This document shows, one piece after another, positions 28,523 to 38,024 of a stretch of DNA of 64,000 nt. The notes under the pieces were generated by a model. It searched no databases. It worked only from the letters and a program-made list of their open reading frames with translations, and was not told where the DNA came from. Source of the DNA: Corynebacterium sp. MSK041 (lineage in GTDB: Bacteria > Actinomycetota > Actinomycetes > Mycobacteriales > Mycobacteriaceae). The stretch is from positions 372,001 to 436,000 of the forward strand of contig NZ_JASPJK010000001.1 in the NCBI RefSeq assembly GCF_030232265.1. The letters are read 5' to 3'. A program made the translations under genes and the position numbers. Position 1 is the first letter of the stretch. Every line of letters begins with the position of its first letter.

Positions 28523-29400
28523 GTAATAACACCGAGCATGCCGCCACCCTTGCCTTCATCAAAGCGCACGGGACCGAGAACGACTTCGTCGTTGTCATTG
28601 ATGTGGATGACGAACTTGAAAAGCATGGCGTGCTCACAGCCGACCTTGTTGCGGCATTGTGCGATCGGCGCACCGGAATCGGTGCGGATGGTTTCCTGCG
28701 TGTTGTTCGTGCGGAGAATGGCTGGTTCATGGACTACCGCAACGCGGACGGCTCCATTGCCGAAATGTGCGGCAACGGCATCCGCGTCTTTGCCCACGTG
28801 CTAGCTGCACTCGGCTTGGAGGAGCGCGCACACTTTGACGTGGATACTCGCGCCGGGATCAAGCACGTCGCCGTCCACGAGATCAGTCCGACGCATGCTG
28901 TCATCGAAGTGGACATGGGGCGCGTTGCGGTCACCGGTGTTTCCACGGCAGGCATGGGGGAGTTCTCCTTCGCTGGCCTGGGCGTGGACGTGGGGAACCC
29001 GCATCTGGCATGTGTCATTCCGGGAATGACATCGAAACAGCTCGCTGGTATGGACTTCACACAGCCGATGTATGACACCGAATTTTTCCCTGACGGCGTC
29101 AACGTGGAGATCCTCACGGAAATGCACGACGGTGAGGTGTCCATGCGGGTGTGGGAACGCGGTGTAGGGGAGACACGCTCCTGTGGTACGGGCACCGTGG
29201 CTGCTGCCCGCGCAGCACTGGCAGACGCGGGAATTGAAAACGGGACTGTCACAGTGAACGTGCCGGGCGGGGCAGTCACTGTTGCGCTCACCGATGACAA
29301 CGCCACAATGACGGGTCCGTCCGTCATCGTCGCCCGCGGGGAGGCTGAATTAATCGGCGTTGCGGGCGGCGCGCCGGGCATCAGACCAGGAACACGCTAA
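28519..29400 (+). CDS. dapF: Diaminopimelate epimerase
   Basis: Converts LL- to meso-diaminopimelate for lysine and peptidoglycan. 293 residues. Catalytic cysteines are in MCGNGIRVF (near 83) and [10 protein letters not shown] (near 220). GTG start overlaps the miaA stop. Its last 51 bases overlap the convergent membrane gene. With dapA and dapB it gives three dap genes in the window. Confidence 0.96.
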   Translation: MSNNTEHAATLAFIKAHGTENDFVVVIDVDDELEKHGVLTADLVAALCDRRTGIGADGFLRVVRAENGWFMDYRNADGSIAEMCGNGIRVFAHVLAALGLEERAHFDVDTRAGIKHVAVHEISPTHAVIEVDMGRVAVTGVSTAGMGEFSFAGLGVDVGNPHLACVIPGMTSKQLAGMDFTQPMYDTEFFPDGVNVEILTEMHDGEVSMRVWERGVGETRSCGTGTVAAARAALADAGIENGTVTVNVPGGAVTVALTDDNATMTGPSVIVARGEAELIGVAGGAPGIRPGTR

Positions 29401-29859
29401 CTCACTAGCGCGCTGATCGGCGATGGTAATGAGCTTTTCTAGTTCGTGGCGGGAGAGGTCGCTTTGCAGCAAGTGCGTATCCACGCGGGCGAGGAAGCGA
29501 CGGGATGAGTCCAGACGCAGCTGAAAATCCTCTACCTCCGGGATGTCGCTGTTGGGCACCGCGAGTGCGCGGTAAGTGAGGGTTCGTTGCGTGAGGGCTT
29601 CGAGGTCAGTGCCTGAGGTGAAATCGTCGTACCAGTCGATGATCTCCGCGATGTCATCGCGCGCAACACGCAGGGAAGCTTTGAGGGCTTCAATCTCCGG
29701 GTCGACGGTGGAATTACGGAATCCGACGAATGCGATCGCGGCGAGCCCAATACCCAGGACCAGGCCCAGGAACCCCAGACGGGCCACCAGCAAAATGGCA
29801 ACCACCATCGCGAGAGTCAGCCAAATAGCTGCCTCTCGGTTGCGGTTGCTCCTAGGCAT
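29350..29859 (-). CDS. Small membrane protein with helical cytoplasmic domain
   Basis: 169 residues. Two membrane segments near the N-terminus ([18 protein letters not shown] and [17 protein letters not shown]) precede a charged, mainly helical domain. No family recognised. AGGAGC is 8 bases before the ATG. It lies downstream of the Gly/Cys-tail gene with an 18-base gap, a likely operon. The 51-base tail overlap with dapF is unusual but both ends look normal. Confidence 0.7.
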   Translation of the reverse strand: MPRSNRNREAAIWLTLAMVVAILLVARLGFLGLVLGIGLAAIAFVGFRNSTVDPEIEALKASLRVARDDIAEIIDWYDDFTSGTDLEALTQRTLTYRALAVPNSDIPEVEDFQLRLDSSRRFLARVDTHLLQSDLSRHELEKLITIADQRASELACSWSDARRAARNAD

Positions 29860-29877
29860 GGGGTGCTCCTAGTGGTT

Positions 29878-30651
29878 CTAGTGGCCACCACAGCCACAGC
29901 TGCCGCCACCGCCACCGCAGCCGCCACCGCCGCCGCAGCCAGCTGCCATCATCACCGATGCGGCAAGGACCGCAGTGCCAGCGACAACGGAGTTACGCTC
30001 CGGCAGCTCGCCACCAAAGGCATCAGCGGGCACGACAACGTCGAAGGGGAAGGCACCATCGACAGACAGGTGGATGAAATGCTCACCCGTCAACGCATTG
30101 GTGCGGTGCTCCGCTTCCAGCACGCGGGCAGAGAAACGCGCTGCAGCATCCGGAGTGGCGGGCTTGCCACCGGAGACGATCTCGGCACCCTCGGACACGA
30201 TCGTGCCGAGTGTCTCACCGGTAGCGGAAAGGTAATCGTCCACGCTTGCGTAGTGCTGCACATCAACGCCGAGGGCGGTGAAGCCCATTTCTTGCCATTG
30301 GAGCGTGGATTCGTCGACAAGCAGGGGGCCCTGCGCGATGTTCGCGGTGACTGACGTGATCACATTGCCCATTGGATCGACGATCTCGCAGAACCCGACA
30401 ACATCATTGACCATGCTCACGTGCGCATACGAGCGTGTAGTGGAGGCAAAGCCAGCGAAAGTGGCAAAAGGTTCCACAGCCAGGATGTTCAGCTGTGCGC
30501 CCGAAGGATCGGCGAACTGAATCAACTGTCCGCCCCGGACCTCACCCGTCACTTCAAGCTGGTTTGACGCAATCGCGGCCTCCACCGCGTCCTGCCAACG
30601 CGTGAAGTTCATGCCAATGCTGGAAAGATCTTTCGTGATCGTGTCGCTCAT
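29878..30651 (-). CDS. Unknown protein with Gly/Cys-rich C-terminal tail
   Basis: 257 residues from ATG 30651. The first 190 residues look soluble, alpha/beta, without a signal peptide. Near residues 220-237 is a short hydrophobic helix (VVAGTAVLAASVMMAAG), followed by a tail of alternating Gly runs and Cys ending in His (CGGGGGCGGGGGSCGCGGH). Four Cys and a terminal His could bind metal or be modified. I know no function. It is divergent from hflX and upstream of the small membrane gene. Confidence 0.7.
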   Translation of the reverse strand: MSDTITKDLSSIGMNFTRWQDAVEAAIASNQLEVTGEVRGGQLIQFADPSGAQLNILAVEPFATFAGFASTTRSYAHVSMVNDVVGFCEIVDPMGNVITSVTANIAQGPLLVDESTLQWQEMGFTALGVDVQHYASVDDYLSATGETLGTIVSEGAEIVSGGKPATPDAAARFSARVLEAEHRTNALTGEHFIHLSVDGAFPFDVVVPADAFGGELPERNSVVAGTAVLAASVMMAAGCGGGGGCGGGGGSCGCGGH

Positions 30652-30682
30652 ACGCCCGACTTTAGCGTCGCGGTGGGGTTGG

Positions 30683-30709
30683 GGAACAATCCGGTGACAC
30701 GTTTGGTTG
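30683..30709 (+). promoter_or_regulatory. Possible ECF-type promoter of hflX
   Basis: GGAAC (30683-30687), N17, GGTTG (30705-30709). It matches the SigH-type pattern less well than the clgR and sigB sites. Confidence 0.3.
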
Positions 30710-30740
30710 CCTGTGACCACCATGAAACAATAAGGACTCA

Positions 30741-32330
30741 ATGACACAACCTTTTTCTTCTTCGAACTCCTCTTCCTCTTCCGCTTCCTCATCTGCTGAG
30801 GGGCAGCAGACGAGCCATGATGATTTGTTGGCGGAGGCGTTTCGCGACACCACGCCCTCTACGCGTAATGCGGAGGCGGATGCTCTTATCGACGAAGCTT
30901 TCGGCACCCCCACCGTCGGCTCGCTCGATTTGGCTGAACGTAACTCTTTCCGTCGCGTTATCCGGGACACGGAGATCCGCTCGGAGGACCACGAGGACAT
31001 CTACGAGGTTGAGTACCGCAAGCTCCGGCTGGAGCAGGTCATCCTGGTAGGCATGTGGACGGAGGGGACCACAGCTGAGGTTGAAGCGAACATGAATGAA
31101 TTGGCCGCACTCGCTGAAACAGCAGGTGCGGAGGTTGTGGAGATGCTTTACCAGAAGCGCGACAAACCGGATCCGGGCACATACATCGGCTCGGGCAAGG
31201 TGAGCGAGCTGCGCGATATCGTGCATGCGACCGGCGCGGACACCGTTGTGTGTGATGGTGAACTTTCCCCAGGTCAGATGGTGGCGCTGGAGGAAGCGCT
31301 CAAGGTCAAGGTGATTGACCGGACCATGCTCATCCTGGATATTTTCGCGCAGCACGCGAAGTCGAAGGAAGGTAAGGCGCAGGTCAGCCTCGCCCAGATG
31401 GAGTACCTATACACCCGCACCCGTGGTTGGGGTGGCAACCTGTCACGCCAGGCTGGTGGCCGTGCGGGCTCCAATGGTGGTGTGGGTCTGCGTGGTCCGG
31501 GTGAGACCCGGATTGAGGCGGATCGTCGTCGCCTGCGCACGGAGATGGCGAAGCTGCGCCGGGAGCTCGCGGGAATGAAAACGGCCCGCGACGTGAAACG
31601 TGCGCAACGGCAGCGGTCGACGATTCCCAAGATTGCTATTGCCGGTTACACCAACGCCGGTAAGTCCTCCTTGATCAACGCAATGACGAATGCGGGTGTG
31701 CTGGTGGAAGACGCCTTGTTTGCCACCCTGGATCCGTCCACCCGTCGTTCGGAACTTGCGGATGGTCGCACAGTGGTGCTCACTGACACGGTGGGCTTCG
31801 TGCGTCACCTGCCTACGCAGTTGGTTGAGGCGTTCAAGTCCACGCTTGAGGAAGTTGCCGGTGCGGACCTGATGCTGCACGTGGTCGACGGTTCTGACCC
31901 CTTCCCGTTGAAACAGATCAAGGCTGTCAATGAGGTGCTCGCGGAGATCACCCGGGAAACAGGGGAGGACATCCCGCCAGAAATCATTGTGGTGAACAAG
32001 ATTGATCAGGCGGATCCGGTGATTTTGGCTGAGCTACGCCATGCTTTTGCGGATTCGAAGCACCAGGTCGTGTTTGTGTCTGCGCACACCGGTGAAGGGA
32101 TCAGTGAGCTTGAGGGCCGCATTGAGATGTTCCTCAACACTCTTGACGCGCACGTGAAGCTGCTCGTCCCGTACACACGCGGTGACATCGTGTCGCGGGT
32201 GCATGAGGAGGGCACGGTGCTCTCCGAAGAATATGAAGAGCAGGGCACGCTTATCGACGTCCGCTTGCCCCGCATCCTCGCCCAGCAGTACGCCGAATTC
32301 GCTGTGGACAGCACCGGTGCTAGTTTCTAG
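30741..32330 (+). CDS. hflX: GTPase HflX
   Basis: Ribosome-associated GTPase that splits stalled or heat-damaged 70S particles. 529 residues. Ser-rich N-terminus, then the HflX domain (GTYIGSGKVSEL, RTMLILDIFAQHA, GPGETRIEADRRR), G1 GYTNAGKSSL near 302, G3 DTVGF and G4 NKID near 419. The Ser-rich start is longer than in E. coli. The permease gene starts 3 bases after the stop. Confidence 0.95.
   Translation: MTQPFSSSNSSSSSASSSAEGQQTSHDDLLAEAFRDTTPSTRNAEADALIDEAFGTPTVGSLDLAERNSFRRVIRDTEIRSEDHEDIYEVEYRKLRLEQVILVGMWTEGTTAEVEANMNELAALAETAGAEVVEMLYQKRDKPDPGTYIGSGKVSELRDIVHATGADTVVCDGELSPGQMVALEEALKVKVIDRTMLILDIFAQHAKSKEGKAQVSLAQMEYLYTRTRGWGGNLSRQAGGRAGSNGGVGLRGPGETRIEADRRRLRTEMAKLRRELAGMKTARDVKRAQRQRSTIPKIAIAGYTNAGKSSLINAMTNAGVLVEDALFATLDPSTRRSELADGRTVVLTDTVGFVRHLPTQLVEAFKSTLEEVAGADLMLHVVDGSDPFPLKQIKAVNEVLAEITRETGEDIPPEIIVVNKIDQADPVILAELRHAFADSKHQVVFVSAHTGEGISELEGRIEMFLNTLDAHVKLLVPYTRGDIVSRVHEEGTVLSEEYEEQGTLIDVRLPRILAQQYAEFAVDSTGASF
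30885..30894 (+). repeat. Near copy of the GCTTATCGACG motif in hflX
   Basis: CTTATCGACG, 10 of 11 bases (preceded by T instead of G); again encodes Leu-Ile-Asp. Confidence 0.5.
32249..32259 (+). repeat. GCTTATCGACG motif in hflX
   Basis: Exact copy; CTT ATC GAC for Leu-Ile-Asp. Confidence 0.6.
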
Positions 32331-32333
32331 CGA

Positions 32334-33659
32334 GTGAGCTCATTTCTGAAAAGTGTGTCGTGGTCCCTCCACGGCGACGGTAAACACATTAAGCCGGGTG
32401 GCGTTGTGGCCCCCGATGAGCGACTGAGTTGGTCGCGCACTGTTGGTATTGGCATGCAGCATGTGGTGGCCATGTTTGGTGCCACCTTGCTGGTCCCCAC
32501 GTTGACAGGTTTCCCGGTGAACACGACCCTGCTGTTTTCGGGTCTGGGCACCATCATCTTCTTGCTTCTCACGCGGAATCGTCTGCCTAGCTACCTCGGT
32601 TCCTCCTTTGCGTTCATCGCGCCGTTGACTGCTTCGCAGCAGCACGGCATCGGTGCGCAGCTCGGTGGCATCTTTGTTACTGGTCTCGCGCTGGTGGCTG
32701 TGGGTGTGATTGTCTCCTGGGCAGGCAAGCGCGTCATCGATGCTGTCATGCCACCGGTAGTCACCGGTGCAATCGTGGCCTTAATCGGCCTCAACCTGGC
32801 GCCCACCGCGGTGGCGAATACCCAGACCCAACCGGTAGTTGGTTTGGTTACGTTGTTTGCCATTCTGATAGCAACCGCCTGCTTCCGTGGCATGGCTGCG
32901 CGTTTGTCCATCCTCTTTGGTGTTGTTACCGGCTGGGTTTTTGCTGCTGTAACCGGCAATCTCGCAGAGGACGCCGGTGCGACCATCGCTGCTGCACCTT
33001 GGATTGGCCTACCGCAGTTCCACACCCCGGAATTCCACCTGTCCGCCATTTTGGTCACCCTGCCGGTGCTGGTTGTACTCATCGCTGAGAACGTGGGCCA
33101 CGTGAAGGCGGTTGCGGAGATGACCCAGCGTGATCTCGACGACCTTGCCGGCCCCGCCTTGATCGGTGACGGCCTGGCCACCACCCTGGCTGGTGGATTC
33201 GGTGGTTCTGGTACCACCACCTATGCGGAGAACATCGGTGTGATGGCCGCTACCCGCGTGTACTCCACCGCCGCCTACTGGGTTGCTGCTGGCTTTGCCA
33301 TCCTGCTCGCGTTCATCCCGAAATTCGGTGCGCTCATCTTCACCATTCCCGCCGGTGTCCTGGGCGGCGCCTGCCTGGTGCTGTATGGACTCATCGGCAT
33401 GCTTGGCGTGCGTATCTGGCAGGACAACAAGGTTGACTTCTCCAACCCGATCAACCTCACCACAGCTGCAGTGGCGCTCATCGTGGGTATTGGCAACCTC
33501 ACCTTCGAGGTGGGCAACGTCACCCTCGAAGGCATTGCGCTGGGCTCCATTGGCATCATCGTGCTCTACCCAGTCATGCAGTGGGCCTACCGCACCTTCG
33601 GTGAAGGCCACCTGCTGCCGGAGGAAGAACCACAGGAGCTTGAGGTTCCGCGCACCTAG
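32334..33659 (+). CDS. Uracil/xanthine permease (NCS2 family)
   Basis: 441 residues with about 12-14 membrane segments. Family segments VGIGMQHVVAMFGATLLVPTL near the start, SFAFIAPLTA, and AENVGHVKAV (the acidic substrate motif) are visible. GTG start 3 bases after hflX. Uracil is the likely substrate but xanthine cannot be excluded. It ends convergent to ptsH with 38 bases between. Confidence 0.85.
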   Translation: MSSFLKSVSWSLHGDGKHIKPGGVVAPDERLSWSRTVGIGMQHVVAMFGATLLVPTLTGFPVNTTLLFSGLGTIIFLLLTRNRLPSYLGSSFAFIAPLTASQQHGIGAQLGGIFVTGLALVAVGVIVSWAGKRVIDAVMPPVVTGAIVALIGLNLAPTAVANTQTQPVVGLVTLFAILIATACFRGMAARLSILFGVVTGWVFAAVTGNLAEDAGATIAAAPWIGLPQFHTPEFHLSAILVTLPVLVVLIAENVGHVKAVAEMTQRDLDDLAGPALIGDGLATTLAGGFGGSGTTTYAENIGVMAATRVYSTAAYWVAAGFAILLAFIPKFGALIFTIPAGVLGGACLVLYGLIGMLGVRIWQDNKVDFSNPINLTTAAVALIVGIGNLTFEVGNVTLEGIALGSIGIIVLYPVMQWAYRTFGEGHLLPEEEPQELEVPRT

Positions 33660-33697
33660 GCCCCTGCAGGTCGCTTAGGTAGGAAACTGTGGTGCGC

Positions 33698-33967
33698 CTA
33701 GTCCTCGTCAAGATTTGAGGCGATCAGCACGGCGATCTGTTCCATGGCTGCCGCATTATCGGATGTGACCGTGACATCATCGCCGTGTTCGGCTCCCATG
33801 GCCATGATCATGAGGGCGGATGCCGCATCGGTTTCATCCCCTTCATCCCCACCCACCAAAGTGAGAATGATCTCCTCCTCATACCCGCCAGCTGCTTCGG
33901 CAATCAAGGTTGCGGGGCGAGCATGCAGGCCAACTGTGGAACCAACAGTCACGGTTTTGGATGCCAT
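33698..33967 (-). CDS. ptsH: Phosphocarrier protein HPr
   Basis: 89 residues with the active-site His15 in VGLHARPATL. HPr carries phosphate from enzyme I to the PTS permeases. AAAGGAC precedes the ATG. It is the last gene of sugR-fruK-ptsF-ptsH. An enzyme I gene (ptsI) is not present anywhere in the window. Confidence 0.96.
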   Translation of the reverse strand: MASKTVTVGSTVGLHARPATLIAEAAGGYEEEIILTLVGGDEGDETDAASALMIMAMGAEHGDDVTVTSDNAAAMEQIAVLIASNLDED

Positions 33968-34029
33968 GTGGTTGTCCTTTCGAAGATGAGGTAGGGGTTC
34001 AGTTTCCCCATCGTAGAGAAACTTTGGGT

Positions 34030-36009
34030 TCAGGCAGCTGGTTTTCTGTGCCACAGCCCTTTTGTGGCGAGCACCGCGACGGCACCCACAGCAACGCCCA
34101 CGGCAAGCGCGATGAACATGCCCCACCACGGCTCATAAGCGAAGATGACAAAAATGCCGCCGTGTGGTGCACGCGCACCAACACCGAGCGCCATGGAAGT
34201 GGCTCCTGCGGCAGCACCGCCGAGCATCATCGACGGAATCACGCGCAACGGATCTGCAGCGGCAAAAGGAATCGCACCTTCCGACACAAAGGACAGCCCT
34301 AGAAGCCATGCAGATTTGCCTGTTTGTTGTTCTGCTGAAGTGAAGAGCTGGGCACGCAGGAACGTCGCAACAGATAGAGCGATCGGTGGCACCATCCCGG
34401 AGATCATCACCGCGGCCATGATTTCAAAGGCGGCATCTGTGCCCGCGGAGAGGCCAGCGGTGCCAAAGAGATACGCTGCCTTGTTTACTGGACCACCGAG
34501 GTCGAAGCACATCATGAGACCGATGATGATGCCCAGCAAAATCGCGGATGATCCCGTCATGGAATTCAGCCAGCCTTGCAAAGCTGCCATGATGTCGCCC
34601 AAAGGGCGGCCGAGGAGCAGGAACATCACCAAGCCAACACCAAGGGAAGCCAGCAGCGGAATGACTGCCACCGGCATGAGTGATGCGAGCCAGCGAGGTA
34701 CTGTCCATGAGCCGATCCAGTGAGCAAGAGCACCAGCTAAGACACCAGTGACCAACCCGCCGATGAAGCCAGCACCCAGCATGATGGAGATCGCCCCGCC
34801 GATAAAACCGGGTGCGATACCGGGGCGGCCCGCGAGCCCGTAAGCGATGTAGCCGGATAAAGCAGCCACGACGAATTGCATGCCCATTTGTCCAATGGCG
34901 AAGAAAATCGCGCCGAGGTAGAGGGCCCAGCCGGAGTGGGTGAAGGCGGTGAGGTTGCCGTCGATAAGCACTTCATGGCCCGGCAAGTTTGTGGGTGAGT
35001 AAGTGACCGGAATGACGTGCCAGCCGTGGGCTACATCGTAGCCACCGATGAGGAAGCCGAGTGCGAGTAAGAGACCTCCGGCCGCAACGAAGGGCACCAT
35101 GTAGGAAACACCAGTCAGGATGGCTTGCTGGATGAGTTTGAGCCAACCCGTTCCGGCTGGTGCAGTGTGAGTGTTGGTAGCTGACACTCGAGGTGCATGT
35201 GGGTTACTTGCCGCCGCGATTGCCTCATCGATCAAGGCGTTCGGGTCATTGATACCGCGCTTGACTGAGACATTGACTAGTGGTTTTTCGGCGAAGCGTT
35301 CGGGCTCGTGGATGGCAACATCGTGGGCAAAAATCACGGCGTCCGCATTGGCAATGTACTCTGGGGTGACAGGTCTCCTGCCCGAAGACCCTTGTGCTTC
35401 AACGCGCAGCTCCACATCATCGCGGCCACGTGCAGCGTGTTCGAGTGCATCCGCCGCCATGTACGTGTGCGCAATGCCTGTCGCGCACGAGGTCACAGCA
35501 ACGATGCGCTTTCTAGGTTTAGCAGCAGCTCCGCGCATCCCTGCCTTCTTCACCTCTGCGCTGAGTACCTCATCGACAACGTTTACAACGTCCTCGCGGG
35601 TTTGCGCATGACGGAGTGTTTCAGTGAACTCCCCACGAACAAGTGCCCGAGCTAGCTTGGACAGAATCTGCAGGTGAGCTTTGTTACCGCCTTCTGGGGC
35701 GACAATGAGAAAGACGAGGTCCGCGTCACCGTCAGGCCCAGCGAAGTCCACGGGGTGCGAAAGACGGGCAAAGACGAGTGTAGGTTCCGTGACAGCAGCA
35801 GTGCGGCAATGGGGAATAGCTACTCGGCCGTTTACACCGGTGCCCGCTCGTGTTTCGCGGGTGATGGCGGCATTGGCCAAAACGTCCGGTTTATCGGTGC
35901 GGCCGGCAGTGGCAACGATCTCGGTTAGGTGACCAATAACGTCCGCCGGTGTGCTGCCGAAATCCGCATCCAGCGCCACCAGTTCAGTCGAGATAGTAGA
36001 GCTGCTCAT
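34030..36009 (-). CDS. ptsF: Fructose PTS permease, IIABC
   Basis: 659 residues. EIIA domain with phospho-acceptor His67 (VAIPHC), EIIB with Cys175 (AVTSCATGIAHTYM), and an EIIC membrane domain of about ten segments from residue 295 on. It imports fructose as fructose-1-phosphate, the substrate of the next gene product, FruK. ptsF starts 6 bases after the fruK stop. Confidence 0.95.
   Translation of the reverse strand: MSSSTISTELVALDADFGSTPADVIGHLTEIVATAGRTDKPDVLANAAITRETRAGTGVNGRVAIPHCRTAAVTEPTLVFARLSHPVDFAGPDGDADLVFLIVAPEGGNKAHLQILSKLARALVRGEFTETLRHAQTREDVVNVVDEVLSAEVKKAGMRGAAAKPRKRIVAVTSCATGIAHTYMAADALEHAARGRDDVELRVEAQGSSGRRPVTPEYIANADAVIFAHDVAIHEPERFAEKPLVNVSVKRGINDPNALIDEAIAAASNPHAPRVSATNTHTAPAGTGWLKLIQQAILTGVSYMVPFVAAGGLLLALGFLIGGYDVAHGWHVIPVTYSPTNLPGHEVLIDGNLTAFTHSGWALYLGAIFFAIGQMGMQFVVAALSGYIAYGLAGRPGIAPGFIGGAISIMLGAGFIGGLVTGVLAGALAHWIGSWTVPRWLASLMPVAVIPLLASLGVGLVMFLLLGRPLGDIMAALQGWLNSMTGSSAILLGIIIGLMMCFDLGGPVNKAAYLFGTAGLSAGTDAAFEIMAAVMISGMVPPIALSVATFLRAQLFTSAEQQTGKSAWLLGLSFVSEGAIPFAAADPLRVIPSMMLGGAAAGATSMALGVGARAPHGGIFVIFAYEPWWGMFIALAVGVAVGAVAVLATKGLWHRKPAA
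34959..34969 (+). repeat. GCTTATCGACG motif in ptsF
   Basis: In gene sense encodes Leu-Ile-Asp as CTT ATC GAC. Confidence 0.6.
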
Positions 36010-36015
36010 CGTGGA

Positions 36016-36993
36016 TTACTTCCCATCGTGGCTGGGGAAGACTGACACAACAGTTCGTGCCAGATCCAAGTCATCCGGGGTGGGGATGGCAGTGCCTGGG
36101 TTAGAGGCAGCAGCGGTGCCATAAGCCACGGAATGGCGGAGTGCTTCCGGATAATCTTGCCCGCGCATCCGTGCAAGAACGTAGCCAGCCAACGCGCTAT
36201 CACCCGCGCCCACCGTGGAACGAACGTGTGCTGGCGGGGGAGTGGCAACCCACGCGCCACGAGAGGTGACCAAGCATGCACCCGCACCACCAAAGGTGAC
36301 GAGGAGTTCGGGCACGCCACGGGACACGACGGACTGGGCGACCTCCACGACGGCGGCTAGATCCCCTCGCGCCGCTGCGTCTTCGAGTGTTTGCCCATCA
36401 ACACCTGCGAGCTGCCCCAACTCGTAACCGTTTGGCTTAATAATGTCCGGCGTGGAGTCCTCCAGACCTTCACCCAATGCAATCAATGGTTCATCCGAGG
36501 TATCCACCGCGATGAGCGCATCCGGATTAGCTCTGCGCACGATAGCTACCAACGTGGAGTACCAATCGCGAGGAGCGCCTGGCGGTAAAGAACCAGCGAG
36601 GACGACCGCGTTTGCCTTAGGTGCATGGGTTGCTACCGCTTCTTCGAGAGCAGCGATGGTTGCCGGTGTTAAGCGTGCGCCTTGTTCATTGAGCTTGGTG
36701 GTTACCCCAGCAGCGTCAGTAATCGTCGAGTTTGCGCGCACATGTCCCTCCACCGCAATGGTGTGAAGAGGGATCGCTGCCTTATGGGCAAGGGCAACAA
36801 AAGGATCAGTTTCATGTGCTGGAGCCAATGCCAGCGTGGATTCTCCAGCTTTTAGAACCGTGTGGGCAACATTGATTCCTTTGCCACCGGGTTCACGGGA
36901 ACGGGCGCGCACGCGGATGACTTCACCGGCGGTGAAGTTGTCCACGGTGAAGGTGACATCAACGCTTGGATTCGGCGTGAAAGTAAAAATCAC
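36016..36993 (-). CDS. fruK: 1-phosphofructokinase
   Basis: 325 residues from GTG 36993. PfkB family: TPNPSVDVTF opening, GGKGINVAHTVL near 38 and the catalytic GAGDSALAGYVLA near 265. Phosphorylates the fructose-1-phosphate made by PtsF. The longer frame to 37101 lacks homology. GAGGGG is upstream. Confidence 0.93.
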   Translation of the reverse strand: MIFTFTPNPSVDVTFTVDNFTAGEVIRVRARSREPGGKGINVAHTVLKAGESTLALAPAHETDPFVALAHKAAIPLHTIAVEGHVRANSTITDAAGVTTKLNEQGARLTPATIAALEEAVATHAPKANAVVLAGSLPPGAPRDWYSTLVAIVRRANPDALIAVDTSDEPLIALGEGLEDSTPDIIKPNGYELGQLAGVDGQTLEDAAARGDLAAVVEVAQSVVSRGVPELLVTFGGAGACLVTSRGAWVATPPPAHVRSTVGAGDSALAGYVLARMRGQDYPEALRHSVAYGTAAASNPGTAIPTPDDLDLARTVVSVFPSHDGK

Positions 36994-37133
36994 GGGCGGC
37001 TGGCCCCTCAAAGTCGTAGGTGGGGTGGAGCGAGAAAACTCCTCTGCCCGAGTATGCCCGATGCCGTATCTACGGCGTGCTAGAACCGGGGTTAAACCCA
37101 TGCGACGGACGGGCTAGTTGTTTCTGGTCCGCC

Positions 37134-37913
37134 TTAACCTGCTTGGATGACGTTGATGCCACGTTCTGTTAGCTCATCCACGTAGGACGCCGGTGCATCA
37201 GAGTCGGTGATCACCACATCGATGGAATCAAGGGGCGCGAAGCTCACAAGGTAATCCGTGCCCAGCTTTGAGGAGTCGCACAACACCACGACCTTACGGG
37301 TGTTAGTGACCATCGCGGATTTCACCGCCGCTTCTTGTGCGTCCGCGGTGGAAAGGCCGTGGTCTACCGTTAACGCATTAGTACCAATGAAAGCTACGTC
37401 CGCGCGCAAAAGAGCCAAAGTGCGCAAAGCAGTATCACCGACGACAGCCTGTGTAATCGTACGAACAGTCCCGCCAAGCAGTTGGACATCAAGGGTGCCC
37501 AGGCTCGACAGGTCGAGAGCGATCGGCAGTGAGTTGGTAACGAATGACAAAGAAGGTGCTTCAGGCCGGTCCTTGATCAACCCGGCAAGTGTGTTAATCG
37601 TCGTGCCAGAGTCAAGGAAAACAGAACCGCCAGGCGCGGGCAGAAAATCTAATGCGGCCCGAGCGATGGCGGATTTAGCTGTGGCTGCCGTACGATAGCG
37701 GGTTTGAAGGGGGAACTCGGCAGTGAGGTAGGACTGGTTCGACACGGCACCACCGTGGACACGCTGCACCACACCGTCGCGGTCAAGGGCCGCGAGGTCC
37801 CGGCGGATAGTTTCAGCAGTGACATCAAAACGCTCAGACAATTCCGTGACGTTCACGCGGCCTTCAACTGCGGTCATTGATGCGATCTGGCGGCGACGCT
37901 CCTCGGCGTACAT
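37134..37913 (-). CDS. sugR: DeoR-type regulator SugR
   Basis: 259 residues, the length of C. glutamicum SugR, beginning MYAEERRRQIASMTAVEGRVNV as I recall that protein. HTH near 22-42 (VTELSERFDVTAETIRRDL) and a sugar-phosphate isomerase-like sensor domain. SugR represses ptsG, ptsF, ptsS and ptsHI genes until fructose-phosphates bind. It sits next to lexA as in C. glutamicum. A fruR assignment is the alternative. Confidence 0.8.
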   Translation of the reverse strand: MYAEERRRQIASMTAVEGRVNVTELSERFDVTAETIRRDLAALDRDGVVQRVHGGAVSNQSYLTAEFPLQTRYRTAATAKSAIARAALDFLPAPGGSVFLDSGTTINTLAGLIKDRPEAPSLSFVTNSLPIALDLSSLGTLDVQLLGGTVRTITQAVVGDTALRTLALLRADVAFIGTNALTVDHGLSTADAQEAAVKSAMVTNTRKVVVLCDSSKLGTDYLVSFAPLDSIDVVITDSDAPASYVDELTERGINVIQAG

Positions 37914-37971
37914 GGGACTTCCTTGAATGCGGGGGATGCTAACAAATCCTCATTATGTACGCGTGAAGTGA

Positions 37972-38010
37972 AAACGGGGCCCGGTTAGTTCTGCCTGAGC
38001 CCGTTTCACC
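37972..38010 (-). terminator. lexA terminator
   Basis: On the minus strand AAACGGG (plus 38002-38008) pairs with CCCGTTT (plus 37974-37980) and is followed by a T. A smaller CACCC/GGGTG stem precedes it. Confidence 0.6.
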
Positions 38011-38024
38011 CCCGTGAGGGTGGG

